Source: Meghimatium bilineatum
Lineage: Eukaryota; Mollusca; Gastropoda; Stylommatophora; Philomycidae
Reading direction: 5' to 3'
Assembly (NCBI GenBank): GCA_034231615.1
Contig: CM067299.1
Coordinates: forward strand, 16,942,555 to 17,006,554
Length of the DNA: 64,000 bases
In this document: positions 10,204-21,935 of the stretch, in pieces
How positions within the stretch are numbered: position 1 is the first letter of the stretch
Layout of the letters: every line of letters starts with the position of its first letter
Made by a program: the position numbers and the translations under genes
Notes under the pieces: generated by a model
Told to the model about the DNA's origin: nothing
Seen by the model: the letters and a program-made list of their open reading frames with translations, nothing else
Databases searched by the model: none

Positions 10204-13200
10204 ATGATTTTTTTTTTTAATGGAAAAAAAAGAGACAGATGCAAACACAAATGTTCTTTGGTTATAAGTCATCACCCAAGACGGCTATGGACATGGAAAA
10301 GTCCAGATAATAAGACATGCAATCAAATAGATTACATCATAATAAATAAAAGATTCCGAAATTCACTGAAGTCTGTTAAGACACGTCCAAGTGCTGATTG
10401 TAACAGTAATCATGTTCCAGTTGTGGGAAAGATTAATATTAGGTCAAAGAGATTAAAAACTACAAGGGCAGATAACAAACCTAATGTGAATATGCTGACA
10501 AAGAATACAGAATTACAAGAACAGTGGAGTGAAAGGCATGGAATGCCAATATACTTTCAGACCCATGTGAAAGGAATACTAAGCGAGGACGAACAGAACA
10601 GTGTGCAGCGAATGACAGTCACCCTCAGTTTCCTGGATGAGGAATATCCACAAGATATATGGGTCAGAGTGTACACAGATGGGTCAGCACAGAATGCCAT
10701 GAGGAATGGAGGTGCAGGTGTATATATAGAATATCCACACAAGCCTAGAGATACAATCAGAACACTGACGGGAAAATTCTGCAATAATTATGATGCAGAA
10801 ATCCAGGCAATTAGTGTGGCAGCTAAAAAACTGCTGAACTCCAACTCTGGCCTACAGCCTGTGGTATTCCTGACAGATGCAAGGTCAGTGCTTCAAGCTC
10901 TCCAGTCTGGAAAACTAACAGACTTGAAAAAATTACTTAGCGCATTGTCTTACCAGTATAGGGTAACCATGCAGTGGATACCCTCTCACTGTGGAATATT
11001 AGGAAATGAAAAAGCAGACCAACTGGCTAAGGAAGGTGCTGCCGAAGACTAACCAGATATACCAATCACCTACCATCAGAAAAAACAGATGATCAAGTCA
11101 ATAAGAAAGCCACAAACACCAACACAAGATGACTATCACATTATGAACAGATCAGAACAAGTTATAATTCTACGTCTCAGAACAGGACACAACCGACTCC
11201 GCAGTCACATGTATACAAAGTTCAAGATTGGCAACATGGCCATGTGTACATGTGGACAGGCAGCACAGAGTGCCAAACATATACTTCAAGAGTGTTCTGA
11301 GCATGAAATGCTGAGGCAGACATATTGGCCAGAGGAAACAACACTGGAATCAAAGCTCTATGGGACACTGTATGAACTACAAAAGACAGTGAGTTTTATT
11401 AAGGAGACAGAATTACAGATATAGACATGTTTCAAGTGAACGAAAGAAGAAGAAGAAGAAGAAGAACAAGAACAGTATAACATAACAATTAAAAATAGTT
11501 ACAATGCAATAGAAAAATAGAAACCATTGAAGAACAGTGGACGATGTTAAAAGAATTATTGCAGCAAACTTCTAAAGAGATCCTGCCGCCTAAGTAACAT
11601 CTCAATAAGAAAGACTGGATGACAGAAGATATTTTGAATATGATGAAGAAAAGAAGTCAGATGAAGAATAACATTGAACAATACAACAAGATGAACAAAG
11701 AAATTAAACATAAGTGCACCAAGGCTAAAGAGTACTGGTTAAACGCAAAGTGCAGTGAAATAGAAAAACATTATCATAGAAATACAAGTGATACACATTT
11801 ACAAATAAAGGAATTAACAGGCAGAGGGCAGGCTCACAAGACTGGGTGTCTGAAATCTAAGCAGGGACACATACTAATAGGAGAAAATGAAGTTATGCAC
11901 AGATGGGAAGAATATCTTAAAGAATTGTACGAAGATAACAGAAATGATATTAACTTAAATTATAACAATGAAGGTCCAAGTATTTTAAAAGCAGAAGTAA
12001 AGGAAGCCATACAACACTTAAAAAACAACAAATCATCGGGTCCAGACAAGTTTACAAAAGAAGAATTAGAAGCCCTGGGAGATTATGGTCTTGAAATTAT
12101 TACCAAAATGTTAAATGACATCTACAACAGTGGCTATATTCCATCGGATTTGCTACAATCAATTTTCACAGCCCTACCAAAGAAACCTGGTGCAGTAGAT
12201 TGCGAAGACCACAGAACAATCAGCCTTATGAGTCAGATGACCAAGATTCTACTGCATATAATAATGAGGCGTATAAGAGGAAAAATAAAACCAGAGATAG
12301 CAGATGAACAATGCGGATTCGTAGAAGGAAAAGGTACAAGAAATGCCCTATATATAGTAAGAACATTAATGGAGAGGGCCATAGAAGTACAGCAAGACCT
12401 TTATCTGTGCTTCATAGATTACAGCAAAGCATTTGACAAGGTGAAGCATTCAGAGATTATAAAATTGCTAGAAAGTCTTAACGTTGATGGGAAAGATCTA
12501 AGAATAGTAAAAAATATGTATTGGAAACAAACAGCTGCGATGAGAGTTAACAACACTATAGGCAGGTAGATTTCAAAAGATAGAAATGGGTGTCAGGCAA
12601 GGTTGTGTAATGTCACCGGACCTTTTCTCCCTGTATACAGAATACATTATGCGAAATATAGAAGATATGTCCGGAATAAAAGTGGGAGGATACAATTAAA
12701 TAACTTGAGATATGCTGATGACACAGTACTGATCACAGGAAGCGAACAAGAAATGCAAGCCCTATTAGATAAAGTAGTGAAGGAAAGTGAAAACAAAGGC
12801 CTCAGTTTAAACAAGAAGAAAACAGAAATAATGGTTGTATCAAAGAGACATACACCACCAAGATGCAACATAATAATTAATAACACAAAATTGGCACAAG
12901 TTGAAAAAGTGAAATATCTTGGCACCCTGTTAACATCAGAAGGTAGATGCTCAAGTGAGATAAAGAGCCCAACAGCACAAGCCAAATCAACATTCCAAAA
13001 AATTAGAACCATTTTTTGCAATGGAAGTCTATCAATGCAGACCCGAATTCGGGTGCTGAGATGTTATATCGAACCGATTCTGTTTTATGGATGTGAAGCA
13101 TGGACTATAAACAAGAAAATTCAAAGTGAATTGGAGCCTACAGAAATGTGGTTTCAGAGAAGAATTATGAAAATACCATGGACAGCCAAGAAAACTAATG

Positions 13201-13495
13201 CAGAGGTTCTCATTGATGCTGGCGTAAAAAGATCTATCATATCAAACATTAGAGGCAGACAGTCAAAGTTTCTAGGGCATGTGCTGAGAAGAACACAGCT
13301 TGAACACTTAATAACCACTGGAAAGATCAAAGTGAGAAGAGATAGAGGTCGACAAAGAGAAAAGTTACTAGATGGGCTTGTATCGTGTCACGGTAGAAGC
13401 TCACCAACCGAGCTTATTGACAACACAAGAGACAGTGAGTCGTGGAGAAACATGATCGCCTATGCCAGTCGGCATGGCACTTGATTGATTGATTA
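10204..13495 (+). mobile_element. 5'-truncated endonuclease-reverse transcriptase LINE (host of a nested insertion)
   Basis: The LINE covers 10204-10525 and 11466-13495 and is split by another LINE. The first part is the end of the AP endonuclease (NQIDYIIINKRFRN, then NHVPVVGK). After the insertion come the RT fingers (KNNKSSGPDKFTKEELEAL), the palm motif CFIDYSKAFDKVKH, the catalytic LRYADDTVLITGS, the thumb (YGCEAWTINKK) and a C-terminal GRGRQREK...RHGT end. The frame shifts out near 12570 and back near 12690, and a stop interrupts near 11530. The 3' end has a short tgattgatt tail. The family resembles RTE/BovB-like elements annotated as craniofacial development protein 2-like; the clade is tentative. 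Younger-looking relatives lie at 48930-49630 and 57920-58460. Confidence 0.85.
10526..11465 (+). mobile_element. Nested 5'-truncated LINE with RNase H and zinc knuckle
   Basis: This 940-bp insertion is flanked by the 11-bp direct repeat acaagaacagt (10515-10525 and 11466-11476) and ends in a (GAA)n tail, the signature of target-primed reverse transcription. It encodes RNase H with all four catalytic positions: VYTDGSAQ, AEIQAI, FLTDARS and GNEKADQLA, plus the WIPSHCG motif. A C-x-C...H...C zinc knuckle follows (CTCGQAAQSAKHILQEC). Only one in-frame stop (11050-11052) separates the two, so it is a fairly recent copy. It belongs to an I/Jockey-like group; a relative sits at 18895-19450. Confidence 0.88.
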
Positions 13496-13812
13496 TAAGT
13501 TAATCACATAGACAGTTCAATCATGAGAGATACTGCTAAACTAGTTTCTTCTCTTTGCATAAGGACTGTCTGTAAGACAGAATAAGGTCAAACAGAGAAT
13601 TACAACACTGTACATGGCAGAACCTTGAGAAATTTCTTTGTAACTTCCCCTTAAAGTGGGAAAACTGGATCAAAAAAGTGTATAAACATGTAGTGTATCT
13701 GTAATTGATTGGTTTTTGTTTTAATCAATTTTAAAAATTAATAAGTTCTTATATGTGATTCGAGAGCCAACGTAACTTAAATCTAAATTAATAAAGCAAC
13801 AGTTAGTCTTAC
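13496..13812. other. Intron adjacent to exon 9, no element seen
   Basis: AT-rich intron just downstream, in transcription sense, of the exon 9 donor. I see nothing in it. Confidence 0.5.
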
Positions 13813-13992
13813 ATTTGGAGGCATAAGAAGCTGGGCTAGATCAATTCGTTTTTCAGGAGAAGGCTCCTTGTTGATTGTTCGAAGTATGGAGGCAGCAGCT
13901 TTGTGTTCTGCTGGTAGAAGATTTACATTCACCACCATCTCTTCCAGTAAGTCAACAACTTGAGATTTGAGGTCAGTGTCAGATTCAAAGTC
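13813..13992 (-). CDS. RASGRF: RASGRF exon 9: end of REM / entry to CDC25 domain
   Basis: This 180-nt exon (60 codons, phase 0/0) has acceptor gttgacag and donor gtaaga. It reads DFESDTDLKSQVVDLLEEMV, then NVNLLPAEHKAAASILRTIN, then EPSPEKRIDLAQLLMPPN. It matches the RASGRF block D-F-E...L-K...LLEEV...LL..E.KA.A.ILR that links REM to the catalytic core. Both alternative exons 8a and 8b splice to its phase-0 start. Confidence 0.94.
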
Positions 13993-14064
13993 CTGTCAAC
14001 ATGAAATAAGTGTTCAAGATTTTATATACCGGTACTTGTTAAAACCTTTTAGTAAATACAGACA

Positions 14065-14545
14065 TAGAATAGAAATAGGCTTGGTGAAGAGAAGCAGAAT
14101 TGTAGATGTGAAATAGACTTGGTGAAGAGAAGAAGACTTGTAGATGTGAAATAGACTTGGTGAAGAGAAGCAGACTTGTAGTTGTGAAATTGACTTGGTG
14201 AAGAGAAGCAGACTTGTAGATGTGAAATAGACTTGGTGAAGAGAAGCAGACTTGTAGATGTGAAATAGACTTGGTGAAGAGAAGCAGACTTGTAGAAGTG
14301 AAATAGACTTGGTGAAGAGAAGCAGACTTGTAGAAGTGAAATAGACTTGGTAAAGAGAAGCAGACTTGTAGTTGTGAAATTGACTTGGTGAAGAGAAGCA
14401 GACTTGTAGATGTGAAATAGACTTGGTGAAGAGAAGCAGACTTGTAGATGTGAAATAGACTTAATGAAGATAAGCAGACTTGTAGATGTGAAATAGACTT
14501 AATGAAGAGAAGCAGACTTGTAGATGTGAAATAGACTTCTAGATA
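14065..14545. repeat. 36-bp minisatellite, about 13 units
   Basis: The unit agaagcagacttgtagatgt then gaaatagacttggtga repeats about 13 times with small changes (gatgt, gttgt or gaagt). It starts 70 bp from the exon 9 acceptor. A 202-codon minus-strand open frame over it is a product of the repeat, whose period is a multiple of three. Confidence 0.92.
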
Positions 14546-14786
14546 AGCAACAAGAATTGTAGAAAAGAAACATATTTCTACAAGAAAAACATACTTGTTT
14601 CTTGTAGAAGAGAGAAAGATTTGTATAAGAAAAACAGATTTGTACAAGAGAAACCGATTTTGAGAAAAAAACAGGCTAGAATAACAGAAACAGACTTATA
14701 GTAGAAAAAAAGACAAGAAATAATCCTATGAGAAAAGGAGGAATATGAAAATATTTTTCCTGCAGAATAAAACATATAAATAGAAT

Positions 14787-14855
14787 GGAACTTAAGATGT
14801 GTGGGTGGAACTTAAGATGTGTGGGTGGAACTTAAGATGTGTGGGTGGAACTTAG
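14787..14855. repeat. 20-bp tandem repeat, 3.5 units
   Basis: The unit ggaacttaagatgtgtgggt is repeated head to tail without change, then decays. Confidence 0.9.
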
Positions 14856-14989
14856 TATCCTTAAGAATAAAAGATAATAAAACGATTCTAAAACAGCAGG
14901 AGCAGTTATGAATAAAAAAAATAACTTTCATGCCTATAATATTTCCAGCTGAGTTTTCTATGTTATGTGCCCTTTGCAGAATGCTGTCC

Positions 14990-15545
14990 GTATCTATGTT
15001 TGCTTTATACCCCTTTACATCCTGCAGCATCAGGGGTAGAAGAGTTCTCTGGAGACAACCTTTTTTGAGTGCTTCATGTGTTTATTTTTGTTCACGCTTT
15101 TATTTCTGTGATCCATCTTTTGTATGGTCTGCCCCTGGCTTTGTGTGTCTCTTGGCACTGTGTAAGCTGTTCAGCTTCTTCTAATGTTAACATCAAAAGG
15201 TCTTCAATATCCTGTGCCCTTTGACGTATTTTGGTGGCCTCTTTTTCTCCTTCCTGGAATCTATCTCTTGATGATGAATCTTTTCAACCCATTGTGTCTT
15301 TACACATGCCCAAAATATGTTAGTTAGTGTTTCTAGTTTTTAAGGAGCCAATCTTCTACGTTCAGGTCTATTTGGATGACTGTGTTTGACCATAATTCTG
15401 CCATAATAATTTAAAACCTGTCTATAAGACTTTGAAAGCTGATATTTTCTTTTTAATTACAGATTTAATTATCCAAGTTTCACAACAATATATTACCACT
15501 GGAAAAATATAGCTTCATATCATGTGTTAACGGGTGCAGGGAGGA
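14990..15545 (-). mobile_element. LINE ORF2 C-terminal fragment
   Basis: The minus strand carries a thumb-like CCETWIIKSVIKKKISAFK near 15400-15490. A C-terminal basic region follows, and then the family's 3' end near 15005-15070 (ggtagaagagttctctggag in plus orientation). The same 3' end recurs at 17388-17460, 56130-56200 and 61305-61350, and in reverse at 29575-29640. Confidence 0.6.
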
Positions 15546-15747
15546 TTTAGTCTGATGTAATAAAGGCAGCTTTCCTGTGACTTTCAACACAGAATATGAG
15601 GGATGAAAATCTTGACCATGATTTCAGCTTGTGTCACCACTATTGTGAGATATGCATTCTATCTAACTATACACTACCACAGTAATGAATAACAGTGTTT
15701 TTAATAAATAAATAACTAACTTAAAACAATAGAAAAAGTGTATTTAA

Positions 15748-16170
15748 CCCCTTAGCTACCACATTGTTCATAGCGCACGATCTAAGATGTACCAATTTTT
15801 ATGACAATGACTTTCCCCTAGTGCTAATGACTTTTCTTGTCCTGAAAAATAAGAGCTTCCAATTTTATTAGCTTTTTTATTGACACCAGAAAATATTTAT
15901 TGCATTGGTGGAATGTTTAATCAACAATGGCAGTTGACAATTTCAGAATGGAAAAATGTTTAGTAATGGGAGGATAGAAAACAAAATTAAAGGTAGGTAC
16001 CATGGCAGCAACCTGCTGTCATGGTGAAGATAACTATTCATATGCTACACCACAGCAACTATTAGGTGGGGTGGCCAGTTCCCTTCCCTTGCTGTCAAAA
16101 GGGGATTAGTTAACTTGTCTGTAACAGCCAGATGGTGGAACAAGTAAACTCATGCATTGCTGCTAAAGGG
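15748..16170. mobile_element. piggyBac-type MITE with TTAA target sites
   Basis: The element is 423 bp and bounded by TTAA at 15744-15747 and 16171-16174. Its ends are inverted: ccccttagctacca on the left and tgctgctaaaggg on the right. TTAA duplication with CCCTT-type inverted ends is the piggyBac signature. There is no transposase frame, so it is non-autonomous. Confidence 0.7.
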
Positions 16171-16174
16171 TTAA

Positions 16175-16680
16175 ATTTCTTCACAATAACCTTACATAAA
16201 GGCTAAGCTGGATTACAAGTAGTTATCACATTATATATTCATAGATAAGTTAATTTTCTACCTGGTACATACAAGTACAGATTTTATGCATTTTGTACAG
16301 AAAATACTCAATTTTCATTGAATGTGCCCATATTAACCTTTTTTTTATCTTTAGTAAAGTATATTTATACAAAATTGTGTGTTAACATATATAATTTTAG
16401 AGCTATTTTGGTGAAATGCAAAATAACAATTATGGAAGTTCATTGTATGCAGTGTCAGGGGAAAAAAAAACTGGAAATTTATATTTATATGAATAATTTT
16501 TACACAACAGTTTGATTAATATTTATAATTTATATAATCTATTTTTATATAATTTATATAAAAAATGAATTTCAATTTTATAATAATTTATCTTATACTT
16601 ATACTCATAAGATAAACAATGTAAGTATTAAGTATTGTCTCTATTAGAAAATGTGTGGAAAGTGATAGTAAGAAGGGGAG
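16175..16680. other. AT-rich intron
   Basis: Very AT-rich with tandem tataatt-like runs. I see no gene or clear mobile element. Confidence 0.5.
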
Positions 16681-16682
16681 GG

Positions 16683-16815
16683 GGGAGGCCATATATTTCC
16701 ATGGAAACAAGATGGATAGTTGGATAGTGATAGGAGGAGGTTCCATATATTACCATGGAAACAAGTTTGATAATGATAGTAGGAGGAGCATATATTTCCA
16801 TGGAAACAAGATGGT
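16683..16815. repeat. Tandem repeat of about 58 bp, three units
   Basis: Each unit has catatatttccatggaaaca followed by a gatagt/gataatgatag stretch and a ggagga run; three degenerate copies are present. Confidence 0.7.
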
Positions 16816-17380
16816 TCATAATTAAGCAGGACATACACATAAAATGTAAGCTGAGTTTTCAAGTCTTCATCACGGTACTGGTGATACCATAATATTCAGC
16901 AGTCACATTAAAATGGCTAAATATAACTAATGTGCAAATTTGAAAAATTATACATATATAAATATTGCACTATTGGTATAAACAAAATATTGCAACATGC
17001 AACAATAAAAAAGATTGAAAATCATGCAAAACTTAGCAGATAACTATTTTGCTATATTTATTACAAATGCATAAAAAAAGGATGTGCTTGAATTTTAAAA
17101 GAAGAACATGTGACACAGGGACAAGGTCAAGAAACATTTACTTGTGAAAATATTAATGCCATAATCATTTACTTATTCATTATTATGATGATGGTGTTTT
17201 TCCTATGTAAGTGAAGGTGGGAAATGGAGTCAGAAAATGTAATTAGGTTTGGTGTTTGTGAGTCTGCAGATGGCTGGTGAGTTTGATCTTGGCTAAGAAT
17301 AATCTTTTATAACAGAAGTCTTGAGATAAGGGAATACTGACTTCTTTCATTTTTGTCTCTCTTGAGTTACCAGCAGTTTA
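16816..17380. other. AT-rich intron without clear element
   Basis: No coding frame or recognisable repeat seen. Confidence 0.45.
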
Positions 17381-17384
17381 TCTA

Positions 17385-17645
17385 TTCTCTAAACCCTTTG
17401 TTGCCTTTCAGTGTCAGGGGTAGAAGAGTTTTCTGGAGACAGCCTTGTGTTCGGAAAACCCTCCATTTTACTATCAGCACTTTTAGTTCTCACTGTCGGA
17501 TTGCTAATCCTGTCACAGTGTTGTGTCGGGAAAACCTCACCTGGCTACCCTGTGATCTCTAATTAATACATACATTAATGAGTCCACTTATTCCAGATGA
17601 AGAATCTTGAAACACCGAACTATACTTCCATTTGTGGCGACTGAG
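17385..17645 (-). mobile_element. LINE 3' end fragment (shared with 61295-61600)
   Basis: Starts ccctttgttgcctttcagtg and runs through gattgctaatcctgtcacag to a segment with atacattaatgagt. The same order of blocks recurs at 61295-61600, showing a shared element. The first block matches LINE C-termini elsewhere in the window. Confidence 0.55.
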
Positions 17646-18186
17646 AAACAACACAACCATCATCTCGTGCAATTTTACCGGAATCAATTTTACCGCTTGC
17701 CAGCAGTGCACTACTATTTCCAAAACTTTTAATACCTGCATTGATCTGACCATGCCAGGATGTGCAGTCATAACCTGTGGTTTACCAAGAGTTGGGTCAA
17801 CTAGCTGTAGTGCTTGAGAAGTGAAATTTTCTGACCTGAAAGCTTTCCAATGCACAACTCACCAATAGAACATTCTTTTGTGGAAAATGCTCGTTTGGCA
17901 TGGAAACAACATAATCATCCCAACAAAGTTGAGAACCTGATCAACAAAGTTTCGATGCTTTTCAACTTATACTTTTGTGTGATCTCCAAACCAGGATGTG
18001 ATCCTGTCATCGTATACCAAGGAGCTTTCTCAGGAATCAATTATTCAAAAATATTAAAATAGTTATGCCACTTTGCATGCCAGTCTAGGATTCTGCTGTT
18101 TAAGGTTAACTGCATGACTTTATTAGTTTGGTTTCCAAGCTGAAATCAAACCAGATACAAACATTTGCATAAATACCCCCCAAAGC

Positions 18187-18261
18187 TATAATAATAACAA
18201 TAACAATAATAACATTAATAATAATAATAACAATAATAATAACAATAATAATAATAATACC

Positions 18262-18314
<53 letters not shown>

Positions 18315-18316
18315 GT
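18187..18316. repeat. (AAT)n / (AAC)n microsatellite
   Basis: About 130 bp of aataat and aacaat triplets with one ccggt interruption. Confidence 0.95.
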
Positions 18317-18514
18317 TATAAATAAAAGAATTCATGTGAGAAACATTTTTCAATTATTTCAAATTTTTCAATTTACTGAAGGATTATTCTGTATTTCAGC
18401 TTAAAGTATCCCTAAAATTATACATTTTCTTGATTCAGAAATCCTTACATATTATGTAATATGGTAAATTGTTGCATATCTTATTCAGGACGTAGCCATA
18501 AATTCAGAATTGTT

Positions 18515-18640
18515 TGGCTGCCATAATTTTCTAGGCAATAGAAATATGTTCAGTAGCTTGCAATTGCTTTATGAATGGTCCGGATGCACAATTGCGTGTG
18601 GCGGGATTCAAACACAGTACCTTGGCCACAATAGTATAAA
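18515..18640 (-). repeat. SINE-like copy, reverse orientation
   Basis: The reverse complement holds a B-box-like gtttgaatcccgcc and the aattgtgcatcc...gcctagaaaat segment of the SINE family seen at 985-1180 and 27045-27230. Confidence 0.6.
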
Positions 18641-18719
18641 TGATACTTTACTAAATAAAAATACTAAATGCTAATACAGACATATTAAATTAAATACAAG
18701 TATTTTATGTACAGAATAT

Positions 18720-20540
18720 AGAAATCTATATTAGGATGGCTGTTAAGTAAGTTTCCAGAAGTAATTTCTTTCCTCTAGAAACACTGTTATACTTAGACCT
18801 GTAGATTCTATATACTTATTCCAAAGCTCCTGCCACTGAAAGAAGCTCCCCTAGCAGGAACTTTTCTGTAAATAACTCATTCATCACGATGCATTGTTTT
18901 GTCTAAATCAACTATCTGCCAACAATAAAGTTGTGCTGCAGTGGATCCCTGCACACTGTGGAATAGCAGGAAATGAAGGAGCTGACAGACTGGCAAAAGC
19001 AGGTGCAAAAAAGGAACAATTCCAGCACAGAATATCACTGACTGAAGCAAAAACCCTCATCAAAGGAAAATACAAACATACATGGAGTCAGAGAACAGGC
19101 AGTAACTTTCCACAGGACCCTATTCTAAAGCTAAACAGGTCACAACAAACCACAATTTTTAGACTTCGCACAGGACACTGCAGACTACAAGCATCTCCAC
19201 AAAATTAAGGCTGCCCAAACTGACCAATGCCCATGTCAAAAGGGTCCCCAGACTCCAGAACATATTCTGCAGACATGCCCACTCTTTGATGACGTGAGAA
19301 CCAAAATATGGCCTCAAGAGACAGATCTGAAGGTGAAGCTGTGGGGCAACCGTCAGGACCTCTTGCTGACGACTGAATTCATGGAGGCGGCCCACCTTCC
19401 TGTATAGACTTATGAGCATAGGAAACTGATCGCAGAAGAAGAAGAATCTCTTCAATGTCATTGAATCAATTACTTTTCATTGTTCCCGTTAAAGTTGCAG
19501 AAATAAGACAAAGTCACATGGAGAAAGATCTGGTGAGTATGGAGTTTGTGAGAGCAATGGAAAATATTTATTGTTGTGACAGATATGTGTGCTGATGCAT
19601 GAACATGATGCACACTTCAATTGCTTGTGGGCCACTTCTCAGGGTGATGTCTGCACAATGTTCTGTGGTTATGTTCCAGGACTGTTTTGTACAATTCTAC
19701 ATTAACACTCTGTCTCTTGGGGTGTATTCATAAGGGAAAAGCTCATCAACATCACAGAATGTTTTATAGATCATATTGCTATTGGATGTTACCTGTCATG
19801 ATGTTATTTGCCGCTAAGATGACATTAATGTTTGGTTTCTGGGTTATATCTGTACACCCAGCTTTCTTTACCAGTGATTAGCAAATACCTGATTCTTGAT
19901 TCAAGAATTCAGTGATTATCAAGGACCTGAAATTTACATCACTTTATGCTAGCCCATGAAGGTCAGCGCAAATGGATAATCAATAATCCTTCTGGTCCTC
20001 AGTTAGGTTACAGGTCATGACTTCTGCTATCGCCATCTGATGCGTAAAACTTCAGTTACAATTTTATGGCACATACCTACTGATATTCTAATATCCTCAG
20101 TACCATCTCTGATAGTCAGATGTCTGCCAGAATGTACAATTTCTTGTACACATGATATGATTTAGTTGGTGTGGGCAATTGATGGGCTGCCCAATGGGGA
20201 TCATCATCAAAAGATCTGCGCTCACTTTTTAAATGGAAGTACAACTCAAATGTTGAAGATTTAGTGAAACAGGACTCTCCAAAGCTGATTGCATCATTTC
20301 AAAAGTTTCTCTATCATTTCCAAGCTGAAAGCAGAAATCTTTGAGCACACATTGAAGACTAACATTCAATTTTGAAATATCATGAGCACTACTAGGTCAC
20401 AGTCACTTATAGAATCCCACACAGGGCATTAACATAGTTACATATTTCCAGTTTCATAAATCTGTTGGCATATAGTTATCACATGCACCTCGTCAATAGA
20501 AATGTTTTCTAAGTATTACAGTTTTCTGGAGAAAAAAAAT
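18720..20540. other. Probable degraded repeat split by a LINE insertion
   Basis: Sequence on either side of the RNase H LINE (18895-19450) has the look of one ancient element, with blocks such as ctggtgagtatggagtttgt. I could not identify a transposase. I see no host gene in it. Confidence 0.3.
18895..19450 (+). mobile_element. RNase H-LINE 3' end with (GAA)n tail
   Basis: Encodes VVLQWIPAHCGIAGNEGADR, the last catalytic region of RNase H. A frameshift near 19205 precedes the zinc-knuckle region (PEHILQTCPLFDDVRTK). It ends YEHRKLIAEEE with an agaagaagaag tail. It is the same family as the nested insertion at 10526-11465 but more truncated. Confidence 0.8.
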
Positions 20541-20574
20541 CAGTCGTTGAACTTATTGAACAGCCCTGGTATTT

Positions 20575-21935
20575 GATAGATAGTTAGTTAGTTAGTTAGT
20601 CGTCAGATCATCATCACTGCAAACTGGACACATCCATAGTTGCTCCGATCTCTCCTTGAGTGTATCCGCCATCACACTTCTGCTGACAGTACCAGTCCTA
20701 TGCTGGTTGACCATAACAATCTTTGCTCACACTGCGCAGCAGCCATAACCTTCATTGCTGCTAAGCCTTTGCCTGCCCTTATGATAATGTGGTCAACATG
20801 TTCCCTGAAACTCAGGCTTCTGTCAAAAAAACACACCCAGATATCTCATTGTGCTAGTTCTTTCTAAACTTTTCCCGGACAACGAATCTTGTGGCATGGG
20901 TGTCTTTACCATGTGATTGTTCAAGGAAAACCATGTCACGGATGCCTTAAACAGATTAACCACTGCTCCTGTATCTCGACACCAATTTGTCAGTCTGTCC
21001 AGCTCCTTCTGTAGTTCCACAATGCACTCTTCTCGATTTCTGCCCTGTCTATACACCAGGATATCATCGGCATATGACATCGTTCTGCCAACACCTGTGA
21101 TTTGATTGCCAGCGATATGTACTGTGTATACATTGAAAAGTATAGGAGATAGAGGCGATCCCTGTGGCAGGCCAGGGCTAATAACCGTTGGTGTAGATAT
21201 CCAGTTACCACACTTAAAAACTACAACCCTGTGCATCAGGGCGGCGCCAACCCAACGCATGACAAAAGGATTAACTGCAAGATTTAACAGCTGGTGCATC
21301 AAGATATCCAAGGACACCCTATTGTACGCATCCTCAAGGTCTTTTTGCGACCACACATGTCTCCATGCGCGAATCGAACCCCTCAAAAACATCCTGCGCA
21401 AATATGGCTGCATTCTGCCATGTCTTCTTTCCTGGACGATATCCTCCTAACAATGTTGGTAAACACTTATTTCTTTCAAGATAACACGATACCTTCCGGG
21501 CCACAATTTTTTCCAAAAGCTTGCCAATCGTATTCTGCATATTATTATTCTGTAGCCATGTATCCTGGTGTGGTCCTTCCCAGGTTTGGGTAGTGGAACT
21601 AAATAGCTGTGCAACCAGTCTTCTTTCACTGTGCCCTTTAGTAGGCTATTATTGAACATGTCCGCCAACTCTCCCAACTCCTCATCCGTTCTTCGACTAA
21701 TGTCATCGTATCTAATGCCATCTGGCCCTGGTGCTGTGTTTTTTGTACTTTTCAGTGCCTTCCTGATTTCTTCAACTGTGATTAGCATATGGTTTTCCAT
21801 GCTCAAGTTCTTACACGTGTCTGTGAGCGTTTTCCTGATTTCTTGATATGCCTCCACATTTCTCTGACCAATTTGTGCGGTGTAGTGTGCCAGCAACGCT
21901 GCACCTTTTGTCTCGTCCGTCTTCTGCTAGACGGT
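20575..21935 (-). mobile_element. Jockey/I-like LINE reverse transcriptase, degraded
   Basis: Minus-strand frames give in order: RT fingers (KNTAPGPDGIRYDDI; LVPLPKPGKD), GGYRPGKKTWQNAAIF, the palm (DLEDAYNRVS), LPQGSPLSPILFNVY, the catalytic MSYADDILVYRQG and NLFKASVTWFSL. At least two frameshifts occur (near 21400 and 21540). The thumb and RNase H part is lost: an internal deletion joins the RT to the 3' terminal tagttagttagttagt tail at 20583-20600. A related plus-strand copy is at 50225-51135. Confidence 0.85.

Noticed and set aside
10204-11052. 282-codon frame with RNase H motifs as a host RNase H gene
   Set aside because: It is a fusion of a LINE endonuclease piece and a nested RNase H LINE, with a target-site duplication and GAA tail.
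14039-14647. 202-codon minus-strand frame near exon 9
   Set aside because: It is composed of the 36-bp minisatellite unit and has no similarity to the RASGRF linker or other families.
17559-17855. 98-codon minus-strand frame as a gene
   Set aside because: It overlaps a LINE 3' fragment at one end, has no recognisable domain, and there are no convincing splice sites linking it to RASGRF.
18720-20540. An intact DNA transposon around the RNase H LINE
   Set aside because: No transposase motif or inverted ends could be confirmed; kept only as an unresolved repeat.
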